DNA from: an uncultured Helicobacter sp.
Lineage (GTDB): Bacteria > Campylobacterota > Campylobacteria > Campylobacterales > Helicobacteraceae
Assembly (NCBI GenBank): GCA_944326445.1
Contig: CALVDZ010000009.1
Location: 1-64,000 of the forward strand
Direction of reading: 5' to 3'
DNA: 64,000 nucleotides
Both the position numbers and the translations under genes were made by a program. Below are positions 8,100-15,537 of the stretch, piece after piece (positions within the stretch are counted from its first letter, which is position 1; every line of letters starts with the position of its first letter). The notes beneath the pieces were generated by a model. It was not told where the DNA came from. It searched no databases and saw only the letters and a list, made by a program, of their open reading frames with translations.

Positions 8100-8654
8100 C
8101 TAGAGCTCGCTCTCTAGGCTTTGCTGGCATTCTAGTGAAAAGATGATATTTTGTGAATCTCGCTCATAGCTTTTGTTCCAATCTAGCACGATCTCCGCGC
8201 CACTTGCATTGCGCACAAAGACATTGCTCCGCACTAGCGCGCACGAGCCCTCCATAATGTCGTTAGAAAACTTTTCAATCACCAAAATATCGGGCTTGAC
8301 TGCTTTAAGCGCGTAGGTTTTGGGCGCGATTTTGGCATAGAGATTTGTCTTATTATTGCTCGTGTAGTAGAAGTCGGCGCGCGTGCTGATAAAGCCGCTT
8401 TGGGTGCGGACTATGCGGATTTTTTGGGTGGATTGTAGGTTTTTGCCCTCGATAAATGCTATCAGCGGTTTAGAGACGATATAAAGCGCGAAATGCTCAT
8501 TATACGCGCCTATGCGGAAGTCCTCTGGGTGCAGCGGGTAGAGATTGCCCTCGATGAAGCCAATCTGCTTGCGCGTGGGGGATTCTTGAGAGAGGATAAA
8601 GGTATCTGCCCACACGCCACATAATAGCACCAAAACTCCCAGAATGCTTCTCAT
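8100..8654 (-). CDS. Secreted protein of unknown function
   Basis: A 184-residue protein with a clear signal peptide (MRSILGVLVLLCGVWA, cleavage near residue 16), so probably periplasmic. The mature part is beta-rich and polar with no motif I recognise. Two Cys near the C-terminal half (in GSCALV and LECQQ) could form a disulfide. It is divergent from der across a 76-bp spacer and converges with the flippase gene. Similar small exported proteins are common in Helicobacter; I do not assign a function. Confidence 0.75.
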   Translation of the reverse strand: MRSILGVLVLLCGVWADTFILSQESPTRKQIGFIEGNLYPLHPEDFRIGAYNEHFALYIVSKPLIAFIEGKNLQSTQKIRIVRTQSGFISTRADFYYTSNNKTNLYAKIAPKTYALKAVKPDILVIEKFSNDIMEGSCALVRSNVFVRNASGAEIVLDWNKSYERDSQNIIFSLECQQSLESEL

Positions 8655-8730
8655 CGCTAGCCCTTAATGTCTTTTGTATCAAAGTTTGAGTAACATATCG
8701 CCTAAATTTTCTTTGCGTTAAGGGAGTGTG

Positions 8731-10182
8731 ATGAAAACCATCGCGATTTTGGGCAAGCCAAATGTGGGCAAAAGCTCGCTGTTTAACCGCCTGTGCAACC
8801 AACTAGATGCCATCACTTCCGATGTGAGCGGGACGACACGCGATGTCAAAAAGGGCACTTGCCTCATCAATGGCACGCCTTGCCTCCTGCTAGATACCGG
8901 CGGGATTGACGCTAAGCAAAACGCAGAATCTCTCACAGACAAAAAGCAAAAAAAACACGCCTACAAGCAAGCCGAGCTTTTTAAACGCGTATCAGAGGCG
9001 AGCATACAAGCGGGTTTAAGCGCGGATTTGGTGCTCTATCTCATTGATGGGCGCGGAATGATAGATGATGAGGATAGAGAGGTGCTGCGCAAGATTCAAA
9101 GGCATAAGCGCGTGTTTTTGGTGCTCAATAAAATCGATAACGACAAGCTCAAAGAGGGCGCGTGGGAGTTTGGCAAGCTTGGTGTGCGCGAGATGTTTTT
9201 TGTCTCTGTAAGCCACAATCGCGGGCTTAGTATTTTGCTAGATTCTATAGGTGAGGCACTAAACCTCGCTCAGATAGAGAGTGTGAGCGAACACGATGAG
9301 AGCTTGGAGGAGTTTTTGCAAGCTAAAGAGGCGCAGGAGGAGGCAGGAGAGAGCGGGCTAGATTCTGTAGAGATTATAGAATCTAGCGAGACAAACCTCA
9401 TCAAAGTGGGTATCATCGGGCGCGTGAATGTGGGCAAAAGCTCGCTGCTAAACGCATTGCTAGGGCAGGAGCGCAGTATCGTGAGCGATATTGCCGGCAC
9501 GACGATAGATCCTGTCGATGAGCGCGCGGAGTATGAGGGGCATACGCTGGAGTTTATCGACACAGCGGGGATACGGCGCGCGGGCAAGATAGAGGGGATT
9601 GAAAAATACGCACTAGATAGGACAAACAAAGCCCTTAGTAAGTCCCATATCGCGCTGCTCGTGCTTGATGCGAGCGAGGGCTTCGTGGAGCTTGATGAAA
9701 AGATTAGCGCGCTTATCCCTAAGCACAACCTAGGTGTGATCATCGTGCTCAATAAATGGGACAAGGCGCGCACAGAGCACAGAGCGATGATACAGGAGCT
9801 GCGCTATAAGTTTAGATTCTTAGAATACGCGCCGGTGGTGTGCGTGAGCGCGCTCACAAGGCGCAATGTCAATGCGCTCAAAAAGCAGATTCTGTGCGTG
9901 TGGGAAAACTTCAATCGTCGTATCCCCACCGCAGAGCTAAACGCCCTCATAGCCGAGGCGACAAAGCGCCACCACCTCCCAAGCGATCACGGCAAAATCG
10001 TCAAAATCTACTACGCCACGCAGTTTGGCGTATGCCCACCCCAAATCTCGCTTATGATGAATCGCCCCAAAAGCCTGCACTTTAGCTACAAACGCTACCT
10101 TGTCAATGTCCTGCGTGAGGGCTATGAGTTTGGCGGCGTGCCAATCCTCATCGAGCCTAGGGGCAAAAAAGATTTAAGCTAA
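8731..10182 (+). CDS. der: Ribosome-assembly GTPase Der (EngA)
   Basis: Essential GTPase with two tandem G domains that acts in 50S ribosome maturation. G1 motifs GKPNVGKSS (residues 7-15) and GRVNVGKSS (about 231-239), switch motifs SGTTRD and AGTTID, DTGG/DTAG and NKID/NKWD are all present, followed by the KH-like C-terminal domain (FGVCPPQISLMMNRPKSLHFSYKRYL). The linker between the G domains is acidic and contains Glu/Ser padding. ATG at 8731 with AAGGGAG upstream is used rather than the adjoining GTG. Confidence 0.97.
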   Translation: MKTIAILGKPNVGKSSLFNRLCNQLDAITSDVSGTTRDVKKGTCLINGTPCLLLDTGGIDAKQNAESLTDKKQKKHAYKQAELFKRVSEASIQAGLSADLVLYLIDGRGMIDDEDREVLRKIQRHKRVFLVLNKIDNDKLKEGAWEFGKLGVREMFFVSVSHNRGLSILLDSIGEALNLAQIESVSEHDESLEEFLQAKEAQEEAGESGLDSVEIIESSETNLIKVGIIGRVNVGKSSLLNALLGQERSIVSDIAGTTIDPVDERAEYEGHTLEFIDTAGIRRAGKIEGIEKYALDRTNKALSKSHIALLVLDASEGFVELDEKISALIPKHNLGVIIVLNKWDKARTEHRAMIQELRYKFRFLEYAPVVCVSALTRRNVNALKKQILCVWENFNRRIPTAELNALIAEATKRHHLPSDHGKIVKIYYATQFGVCPPQISLMMNRPKSLHFSYKRYLVNVLREGYEFGGVPILIEPRGKKDLS

Positions 10183-10228
10183 AGTTTCCTATAATGCAGG
10201 GATTATTCCAAAGGAGCAAAGGCAGGCG

Positions 10229-11158
10229 ATGAGGAGCTATAAGATTTTTTGCGGTTCGGCACACCCAGAATTTGGCAGCGAGATTAGCAAGTATTTGGAT
10301 GTCGTGCTCTCAAGTGCGTCTATCACACGCTTTAGCGATGGCGAGATCAATGTCCAAATCGGAGAATCTGTGCGAGGCAAAGATGTGTTTATCATACAAC
10401 CCACTTGCGCGCCTACAAACGACAATCTTATGGAGCTTCTCATAATGACAGACGCGCTCAAACGCAGCGCGGCAAACACGATAAACGCCGTCGTGCCATA
10501 CTTTGGCTATGCGCGTCAAGATCGCAAAGCCGCGCCGCGCGTGCCTATCTCAGCCAAACTCGTAGCAAACATTATCCAAAATGCCGGGATCGATCGCCTC
10601 ATCACGATGGATTTGCACGCGGGGCAGATTCAGGGATTTTTTGATATTCCCGTGGATAATCTCTATGGCTCAGTGATTTTCCGCGATTATATCAAGTCCA
10701 AGCAGTTTGGCGATCCCATCGTGGCAAGCCCCGATATCGGTGGCGTGGCGAGGGCGCGGTATTTTGCCGATAAGCTCGGGCTTGATCTCGTGATCGTGGA
10801 TAAAAAGCGCGAGAAAGCCAACCAAAGCGAAGTGATGAATATCATCGGCGATGTGAGGGATAAAGATGTGATCCTCATCGATGATATGATCGATACTGCC
10901 GGGACGATGTGCAAGGCGGCTGATGTGCTCAAGCAGAGGGGGGCTAGGAGCGTGATAGCACTTGGCACGCACCCCGTGCTTAGCGGTCCGGCGTTTGAAC
11001 GCATAGAATCTAGCGTGCTCGATGAAGTCGTGGTAACCAACTCAATCCCCCTAGCGCGCAAAAGTGAGAAGATAAAGGTGCTAAGTGTCGTCCCGCTCTT
11101 TGCAGAAGTGATACGCAGAATCCACCACAACGAGAGCGTGGATTCACTCTTTATCTGA
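10229..11158 (+). CDS. prs: Ribose-phosphate pyrophosphokinase
   Basis: Makes PRPP from ribose-5-phosphate and ATP for nucleotide, His and Trp synthesis. At 309 residues it has the normal class I length. Visible motifs are the FSDGEINVQI start block, YFGYARQDRK ATP loop, the metal-binding DLHAGQIQGFFDIPVDNL and the PRPP-binding VILIDDMIDTAGT. It follows der by 46 bases in the same direction. Confidence 0.97.
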   Translation: MRSYKIFCGSAHPEFGSEISKYLDVVLSSASITRFSDGEINVQIGESVRGKDVFIIQPTCAPTNDNLMELLIMTDALKRSAANTINAVVPYFGYARQDRKAAPRVPISAKLVANIIQNAGIDRLITMDLHAGQIQGFFDIPVDNLYGSVIFRDYIKSKQFGDPIVASPDIGGVARARYFADKLGLDLVIVDKKREKANQSEVMNIIGDVRDKDVILIDDMIDTAGTMCKAADVLKQRGARSVIALGTHPVLSGPAFERIESSVLDEVVVTNSIPLARKSEKIKVLSVVPLFAEVIRRIHHNESVDSLFI

Positions 11159-11175
11159 ATCTAGGGAGGTGGGCG

Positions 11176-11741
11176 ATGAAAGAGATTGATTTACTCTATT
11201 AAAAATGCCGGCGTGCTCAACCTAGGCGATATCCTCAATGTCGCTATGGCACGCGAGCTCTTTGGACTACAAGTCAAGCGGCTATGGCAGGCTGCTTGGG
11301 AGTATGCCGCCCAAACGCTATAAAGTGGGCATCATCCCCCATATCGATGAGCTCACGCACCCGACATTCCCCACCATAGCGGGCGCGATAGAGGGGAGTG
11401 TGCTTATCAGCCCTAGTGATGAGCCTATGCGCGTATTGGAGATGATCGCATCGTGTGAGAGCATACTCTCAAGCGCGATGCACGGGCTCATCATCGCCGA
11501 TGGTATGGGTATCCCAAATAAGCGCATTTTGACTTGTGGTTCTATGTATGCGCAAAATGGGAAGTTTGAGGATTATTATTCTGTGTATGAGATTAGCCCA
11601 AAAATCCTTGATGTGCGCGGCAAGGATCTAAGCAGCTATGATTGGGCAGAGGTGGCGGAGAGTATCACGCGCGATTATGCTATCCTCTACGACAAGGTAC
11701 GCTCCATCAAGCAAGAGCTTTTGGAGTGTTTTCCGTTTTAA
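11176..11741 (+). pseudogene. Decayed polysaccharide pyruvyl transferase family gene
   Basis: The 5' end after a GGGAGG site reads MKEIDLLY and stops; shifting frame gives KNAGVLNLGDILNVAMARELFGLQVK, the typical N-terminus of pyruvyl transferases that decorate surface glycans. A further frame change at about 11275-11290 leads into YGRLLGSMPPKRYKVGIIPHIDE and the C-terminal half (MHGLIIADGMGIPNK) to 11741. The family is about 300 residues or more, so an internal deletion accompanies the frame losses. There is no homopolymer at the break points, so I call this a dead remnant, not a switch. The 167-residue frame from 11238 could still be translated. Confidence 0.7.
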
Positions 11742-11801
11742 GAATCTTTATTGTGTTTTGTGGGTATTTAGCAGGGATGAGAGACTTAGGGGATTTAAGA
11801 T

Positions 11802-12470
11802 TTATTGTAAATCCTGCTCCAAAGCTCCCGCGAGGTTTGTCCCCACAAACTCCCGCCCTAGCTCCTTGCAGCATTCAAGCACACTAAAGCTCCCCGCCGC
11901 TGGATCGCATACCAAATCGCCCTCATTTGTGCAAGATTCTATCAAAAGCTTTTGCAAGCCTTTGGGCTTGCTATGGGGGTGGAGTTTTAGCTCTGTCTGT
12001 GGGATTTTCTCACAATGCACATCGCGGATCGTGTGGAGATTCCAAGTGCCCTTTGCCTTTAGCGGGGCTTTTTGGATGATGAGCAGATACTCGCTCTGCT
12101 TTCTGGTGCGATAGCCCATACCCATTTTGCCCTTATCCCAAGTGATGAGATCCACGATTTGCAGCGGAGTGGTATCTAGCCACGCGCCCACGCCCTCGCA
12201 GAGATGGAATTTGTCAATCCATAGCATAAGGTAGTGAGCAGGCTTAAGCGTGCGGCTAATCTCGCGTATAAACTCCCCGATAGTCTCCTCACTCATCTGC
12301 ACAAGCGCGCTGCGCCCCTTTTGTCGCTGCCCCTCATTGCCATAGCGCATTTTATCTAGCACTCCGCGATATTGTGGATCAAAAAAACACAAATCCACGC
12401 TTTGGGATTCTAGATTTTTAAGCAGCTTTAATCCATCGATGGTGAGTTTGGTGTTTTTGGTAATGCGCAC
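11802..12470 (-). CDS. Solitary site-specific DNA methyltransferase
   Basis: A 222-residue enzyme with the catalytic motif DPQY at residues 31-34 (the DPPY class that methylates adenine N6 or cytosine N4) followed by the SAM-binding DPAAGSFS at 189-196. This motif order (catalytic before SAM) fits the beta class. No target-recognition domain of any size and no restriction gene are visible nearby, so it is either an orphan methyltransferase or a remnant of a system. Target unknown. It is on the minus strand just downstream of the tRNA cluster. Confidence 0.8.
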   Translation of the reverse strand: MRITKNTKLTIDGLKLLKNLESQSVDLCFFDPQYRGVLDKMRYGNEGQRQKGRSALVQMSEETIGEFIREISRTLKPAHYLMLWIDKFHLCEGVGAWLDTTPLQIVDLITWDKGKMGMGYRTRKQSEYLLIIQKAPLKAKGTWNLHTIRDVHCEKIPQTELKLHPHSKPKGLQKLLIESCTNEGDLVCDPAAGSFSVLECCKELGREFVGTNLAGALEQDLQ

Positions 12471-12573
12471 TACATCTCCTTTTTATGGACTTTGGCTTAC
12501 TTGAGTAATTATCAAAAGGGCTATTGTCTCATAATGTTTATAAAAAGAGGGATAAGACAGAGTGTATTTAGAG

Positions 12574-12650
12574 TGGCGGAACGGACGGGGCTCGAACCCG
12601 CGACCCCCTGCGTGACAGGCAGGTATTCTAACCAACTGAACTACCGCTCC
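12574..12650 (-). tRNA. tRNA-Asp (GTC)
   Basis: Read on the minus strand: acceptor GGAGCGG pairs with the 3' strand ending CCGTTCCGCCA with G-T wobble, T-loop GGTTCGAGCC is present, and the anticodon loop CTGTCAC gives GTC. CCA is encoded. Last gene of a Lys-Glu-Val-Asp cluster. Confidence 0.95.
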
Positions 12651-12667
12651 ACCATAGATAATAAAAG

Positions 12668-12743
12668 TGGTGGTCGCTATAAGACTCGAACTTATGACAT
12701 CCACCTTGTAAGGGTGGCGCTCTACCAACTGAGCTAAGCGACC
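12668..12743 (-). tRNA. tRNA-Val (TAC)
   Basis: Minus-strand cloverleaf GGTCGCT...AGCGACCACCA with D-arm AGCTCAGTTGGTAGAGC, anticodon loop CTTACAA giving TAC, T-loop GTTCGAGTC and encoded CCA. Third gene of the cluster. Confidence 0.95.
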
Positions 12744-12757
12744 AGAGGAAATAAAAG

Positions 12758-12832
12758 TGGTGACCCCTAGGGGATTCGAACCCCTGTAGCCACCGTGAAA
12801 GGGTGGTATCCTAACCGTTAGATGAAGGGGCC
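12758..12832 (-). tRNA. tRNA-Glu (TTC)
   Basis: Minus-strand cloverleaf GGCCCCT...AGGGGTCACCA, anticodon loop CTTTCAC giving TTC, T-loop GGTTCGAATC, encoded CCA. Second gene of the cluster. Confidence 0.95.
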
Positions 12833-12874
12833 ACTTTTATTTGGGTAAGAAAAATCTGTGATTGATTGATCTCG

Positions 12875-12950
<76 letters not shown>

Positions 12951-13030
12951 TTAGCACCTTTGCGCCTCTGCATCTTTAACAAAAAGCGAAATTATATTTA
13001 TTTTGCTTGTGTTTGTCAAGAGATATGTGC

Positions 13031-15061
13031 TTAAGTTTGTGCGCTTTTTTGCAAAAGTTTGGCTTCATACAAAAATCTTGATGGCTCATACTCGATATTT
13101 TTGAGCCCATCTCTCTTAGCATATGAAAGCACGAGATTTTCTTTAGCGCGCGTGATTGCGACATACATCAGTCGCCTCTCCTCTTCCAAACTCCCGCCCT
13201 TATTCATTAGTTTCACATTTGGGAATCTCCCATCCATCAAATCCACGATATACACATCGCGAAACTCCAAGCCCTTGCTCGCATGCACGCTTAGCAGATT
13301 CACGCCACTCCCCTCATTTGCCTCACTCGAGCCAAGTATCATCGCATTGAGAAACTTCCCCACCTCTTGGTAATTGCACGCCAAATCGCGCAGGAGCGAA
13401 ACCTTGCGCTGCACAGAATCTAAAGCCCTCTGCAGACGCTCACTATCGATACTGCCATCTTTGTTTTTGGCGCGAGTGTGGGCGAGATTGTGCGCGATAT
13501 CTCTAAAAAACTCGCTATGGGCAATGCGCGCGATAAGATCCTTTGGGCTTTTGATCTCTTTTATCTCGCTAAGCATTGTGAAAAATCTGTCCAAAAACTG
13601 CGCGCCCTTGATACTTAGCTTTGGGTGCTCCAAAATCGGGTGGGAGGCAAAGCCCTTAGAGATATGCGCATCAAAGCGATTTTTTGCCTGCAGGGCAAAA
13701 AAATCATCAAAAAGCCCAAGCTCTGTGTTTTTTGCCCTCTGCTCATAAGGACGCACCTTAGAATCTGGGCTAAAAAGCCCCCTAAGCGCCACACCATCGC
13801 CAAGCCGCAGGAGGGATTCATAAATATCCTTGGCTATCGCGCTCCCTATGCCCTTGCCATAGCCGAGGATATGGATATATGCCATCATATCGCGCGGGTG
13901 GATAGCTATGGCACACAGATCGAGCACGACATTGACTTCCTTGCTATCAAAAAAGCTTGCACTGCCCTTGCGCTTGCACGAGATACCAAGCTCACGCAAC
14001 GACGCCTCCAATCCGTCCGCGCTTGCGTTGTTGCGGAAAATGATCGCGATATCCTCGTGCCTATAATTGCTTAGCGCAATGTGCTTGGCTATCCCCTGAT
14101 ATTGCGCAAATAGCTCATCAAAGCCCAAAAGCTTAGGCGGCGGGAATGCCCCCTCTTTAATCACTTCTAAATTTTTGGGATAGATTCTAGGATTGTGCCT
14201 AATAATCATATCGGCTAGGGAGAGAATCTCTGCTGAAGAGCGATAATTTTTGCTTAGGCTAAAAACCTGCGCCTGTGGGTATTTATCCGCAAAACTCCCG
14301 ATAATCCCAATATCCGCGCCATTAAAGGCATAAATGCTCTGATCGTAATCCCCCACGCAAAAAAGGCTCTTTGGCTGCAGTGCTTGCAGGATAGAATCTT
14401 GCAGGGGATTAGTGTCTTGATATTCATCACAGAGCACCTCCTCAAAGCCCAGCGCGCGCTCTCTAATCTCACGCCGAAAAAGTAAGAGCAAATCGTTATA
14501 ATCCGCGTAGTTATGGTATCGCTTGAGCTCATCAAACTCCGCTAGCACATCTTCGTAGATTCTGATATAGGGGGCTTGTGCGGGGATTTTTTGGCACACC
14601 CACTCGCCAAAGCTAAGCTCTGAGCCGCTATTGAGATAGAGCGAGTGACTATCATAGAGGTATTGTGGAGAATACACCGCCGCGGAGCTACGCTCGCTAA
14701 AAACGCGCTTTTCAAAGAGGCTTTTAAAGAGGATTTTTAGCTCCTTTGGTTGTTTTAGCGTGATGGATAAATGCTCTTTTAGGTAGCGGTATGCCACTGC
14801 GTGGAAGGTGCCAGATTCTATCTCTCCCGCGACTTTGGGGCTAAAGAATCTCCCCACGCGCTCAATCATCTCGGCGCTTGCTTTGTTGGTAAAGGTTAGG
14901 AGTAAAATCTGTTTTGGGTGTATGCCGCTTTGGAGCAAAAAGGCTATGCGCCCCACAATCGTGGAAGTCTTGCCCGTGCCTGCTGAAGCGATGATGAGAT
15001 TGTAGCCACGCTTGGCAGTCGCGGCGAGATATTGCTCTTTATTTAGGCGAGAAAGAGGCAT
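13031..15061 (-). CDS. UvrD/Rep-family ATP-dependent DNA helicase
   Basis: Superfamily 1A 3'-5' helicase of 676 residues. Walker A SAGTGKTS is at 26-33, Walker B region CDEYQDTNP at about 215, motif III GDYDQSIYAFNGA, motif IV-VI blocks including LSVHASKGLEF and RRLMYVAITRAKENL near the C-terminus. Members act in mismatch or excision repair and in removing proteins from DNA; Helicobacter has one such UvrD-like enzyme plus AddA-type nucleases, but this one lacks a nuclease domain. Its ATG overlaps the fliW stop by one base (TAATG), so translation is likely coupled. Confidence 0.92.
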   Translation of the reverse strand: MPLSRLNKEQYLAATAKRGYNLIIASAGTGKTSTIVGRIAFLLQSGIHPKQILLLTFTNKASAEMIERVGRFFSPKVAGEIESGTFHAVAYRYLKEHLSITLKQPKELKILFKSLFEKRVFSERSSAAVYSPQYLYDSHSLYLNSGSELSFGEWVCQKIPAQAPYIRIYEDVLAEFDELKRYHNYADYNDLLLLFRREIRERALGFEEVLCDEYQDTNPLQDSILQALQPKSLFCVGDYDQSIYAFNGADIGIIGSFADKYPQAQVFSLSKNYRSSAEILSLADMIIRHNPRIYPKNLEVIKEGAFPPPKLLGFDELFAQYQGIAKHIALSNYRHEDIAIIFRNNASADGLEASLRELGISCKRKGSASFFDSKEVNVVLDLCAIAIHPRDMMAYIHILGYGKGIGSAIAKDIYESLLRLGDGVALRGLFSPDSKVRPYEQRAKNTELGLFDDFFALQAKNRFDAHISKGFASHPILEHPKLSIKGAQFLDRFFTMLSEIKEIKSPKDLIARIAHSEFFRDIAHNLAHTRAKNKDGSIDSERLQRALDSVQRKVSLLRDLACNYQEVGKFLNAMILGSSEANEGSGVNLLSVHASKGLEFRDVYIVDLMDGRFPNVKLMNKGGSLEEERRLMYVAITRAKENLVLSYAKRDGLKNIEYEPSRFLYEAKLLQKSAQT

Positions 15062-15474
15062 TATTTGCTAAGAGATTCTAAAAGTTCTTGAGGCAAAAAG
15101 GCTTTGATAGGCTTAGTAATCCCAAACTCGGGATACTCGCGGATACCAAGGCTCATTTGTGCGACATAGCCCTTTGCAGGATTAAACACAAAGGGCGAGG
15201 AAAAGCCCACTTCAGAATCTTGCACGGGATTTTGAAGCACGAGCGGGCAATACACCTCGACTTTGTCGCGCTCCTCCTGCAGCTCTAGCAAAATCTGTGA
15301 GGCAGTGGGGATAGTGAAGTTGTATTGCTTTAGCAGGACATAGGGATTGATAAGCGTCATCTCAAACGCCCCATCCACCGCCTTTAAGCGCGCAAAAGTC
15401 TCATCGATCCTCTCAAGCTCCACGCCTAGCACATCTTCAAAGCCCAAAATCGGCGATTTGACTTCATACACCAT
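15061..15474 (-). CDS. fliW: Flagellar assembly factor FliW
   Basis: A 137-residue protein with the FliW pattern: SPILGFEDV at the N-terminus, FEMTLINPYVLLKQYNF, and the C-terminal GLGIREYPEF-like end. FliW antagonises the translational repressor CsrA and binds flagellin. It is divergent from valS with a 63-bp spacer and translationally coupled to the helicase downstream. The proximity of valS, fliW and murG matches the order I recall for H. pylori HP1153-HP1155. Confidence 0.9.
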   Translation of the reverse strand: MVYEVKSPILGFEDVLGVELERIDETFARLKAVDGAFEMTLINPYVLLKQYNFTIPTASQILLELQEERDKVEVYCPLVLQNPVQDSEVGFSSPFVFNPAKGYVAQMSLGIREYPEFGITKPIKAFLPQELLESLSK

Positions 15475-15537
15475 ACAATCTCCTTGGAAGTTTGTTATAA
15501 TGCCAAATTATACAACCAAAGAAGTAAGGGTGCTCTT

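Noticed and set aside
8728..8730. GTG as start of der
   Set aside because: The adjoining ATG at 8731 has better spacing and matches the family start MKTIAILGKPN.
12483..12737. Open frames over 12483-12737 on both strands
   Set aside because: They cover the tRNA-Asp and tRNA-Val genes, which fold as proper cloverleaves.
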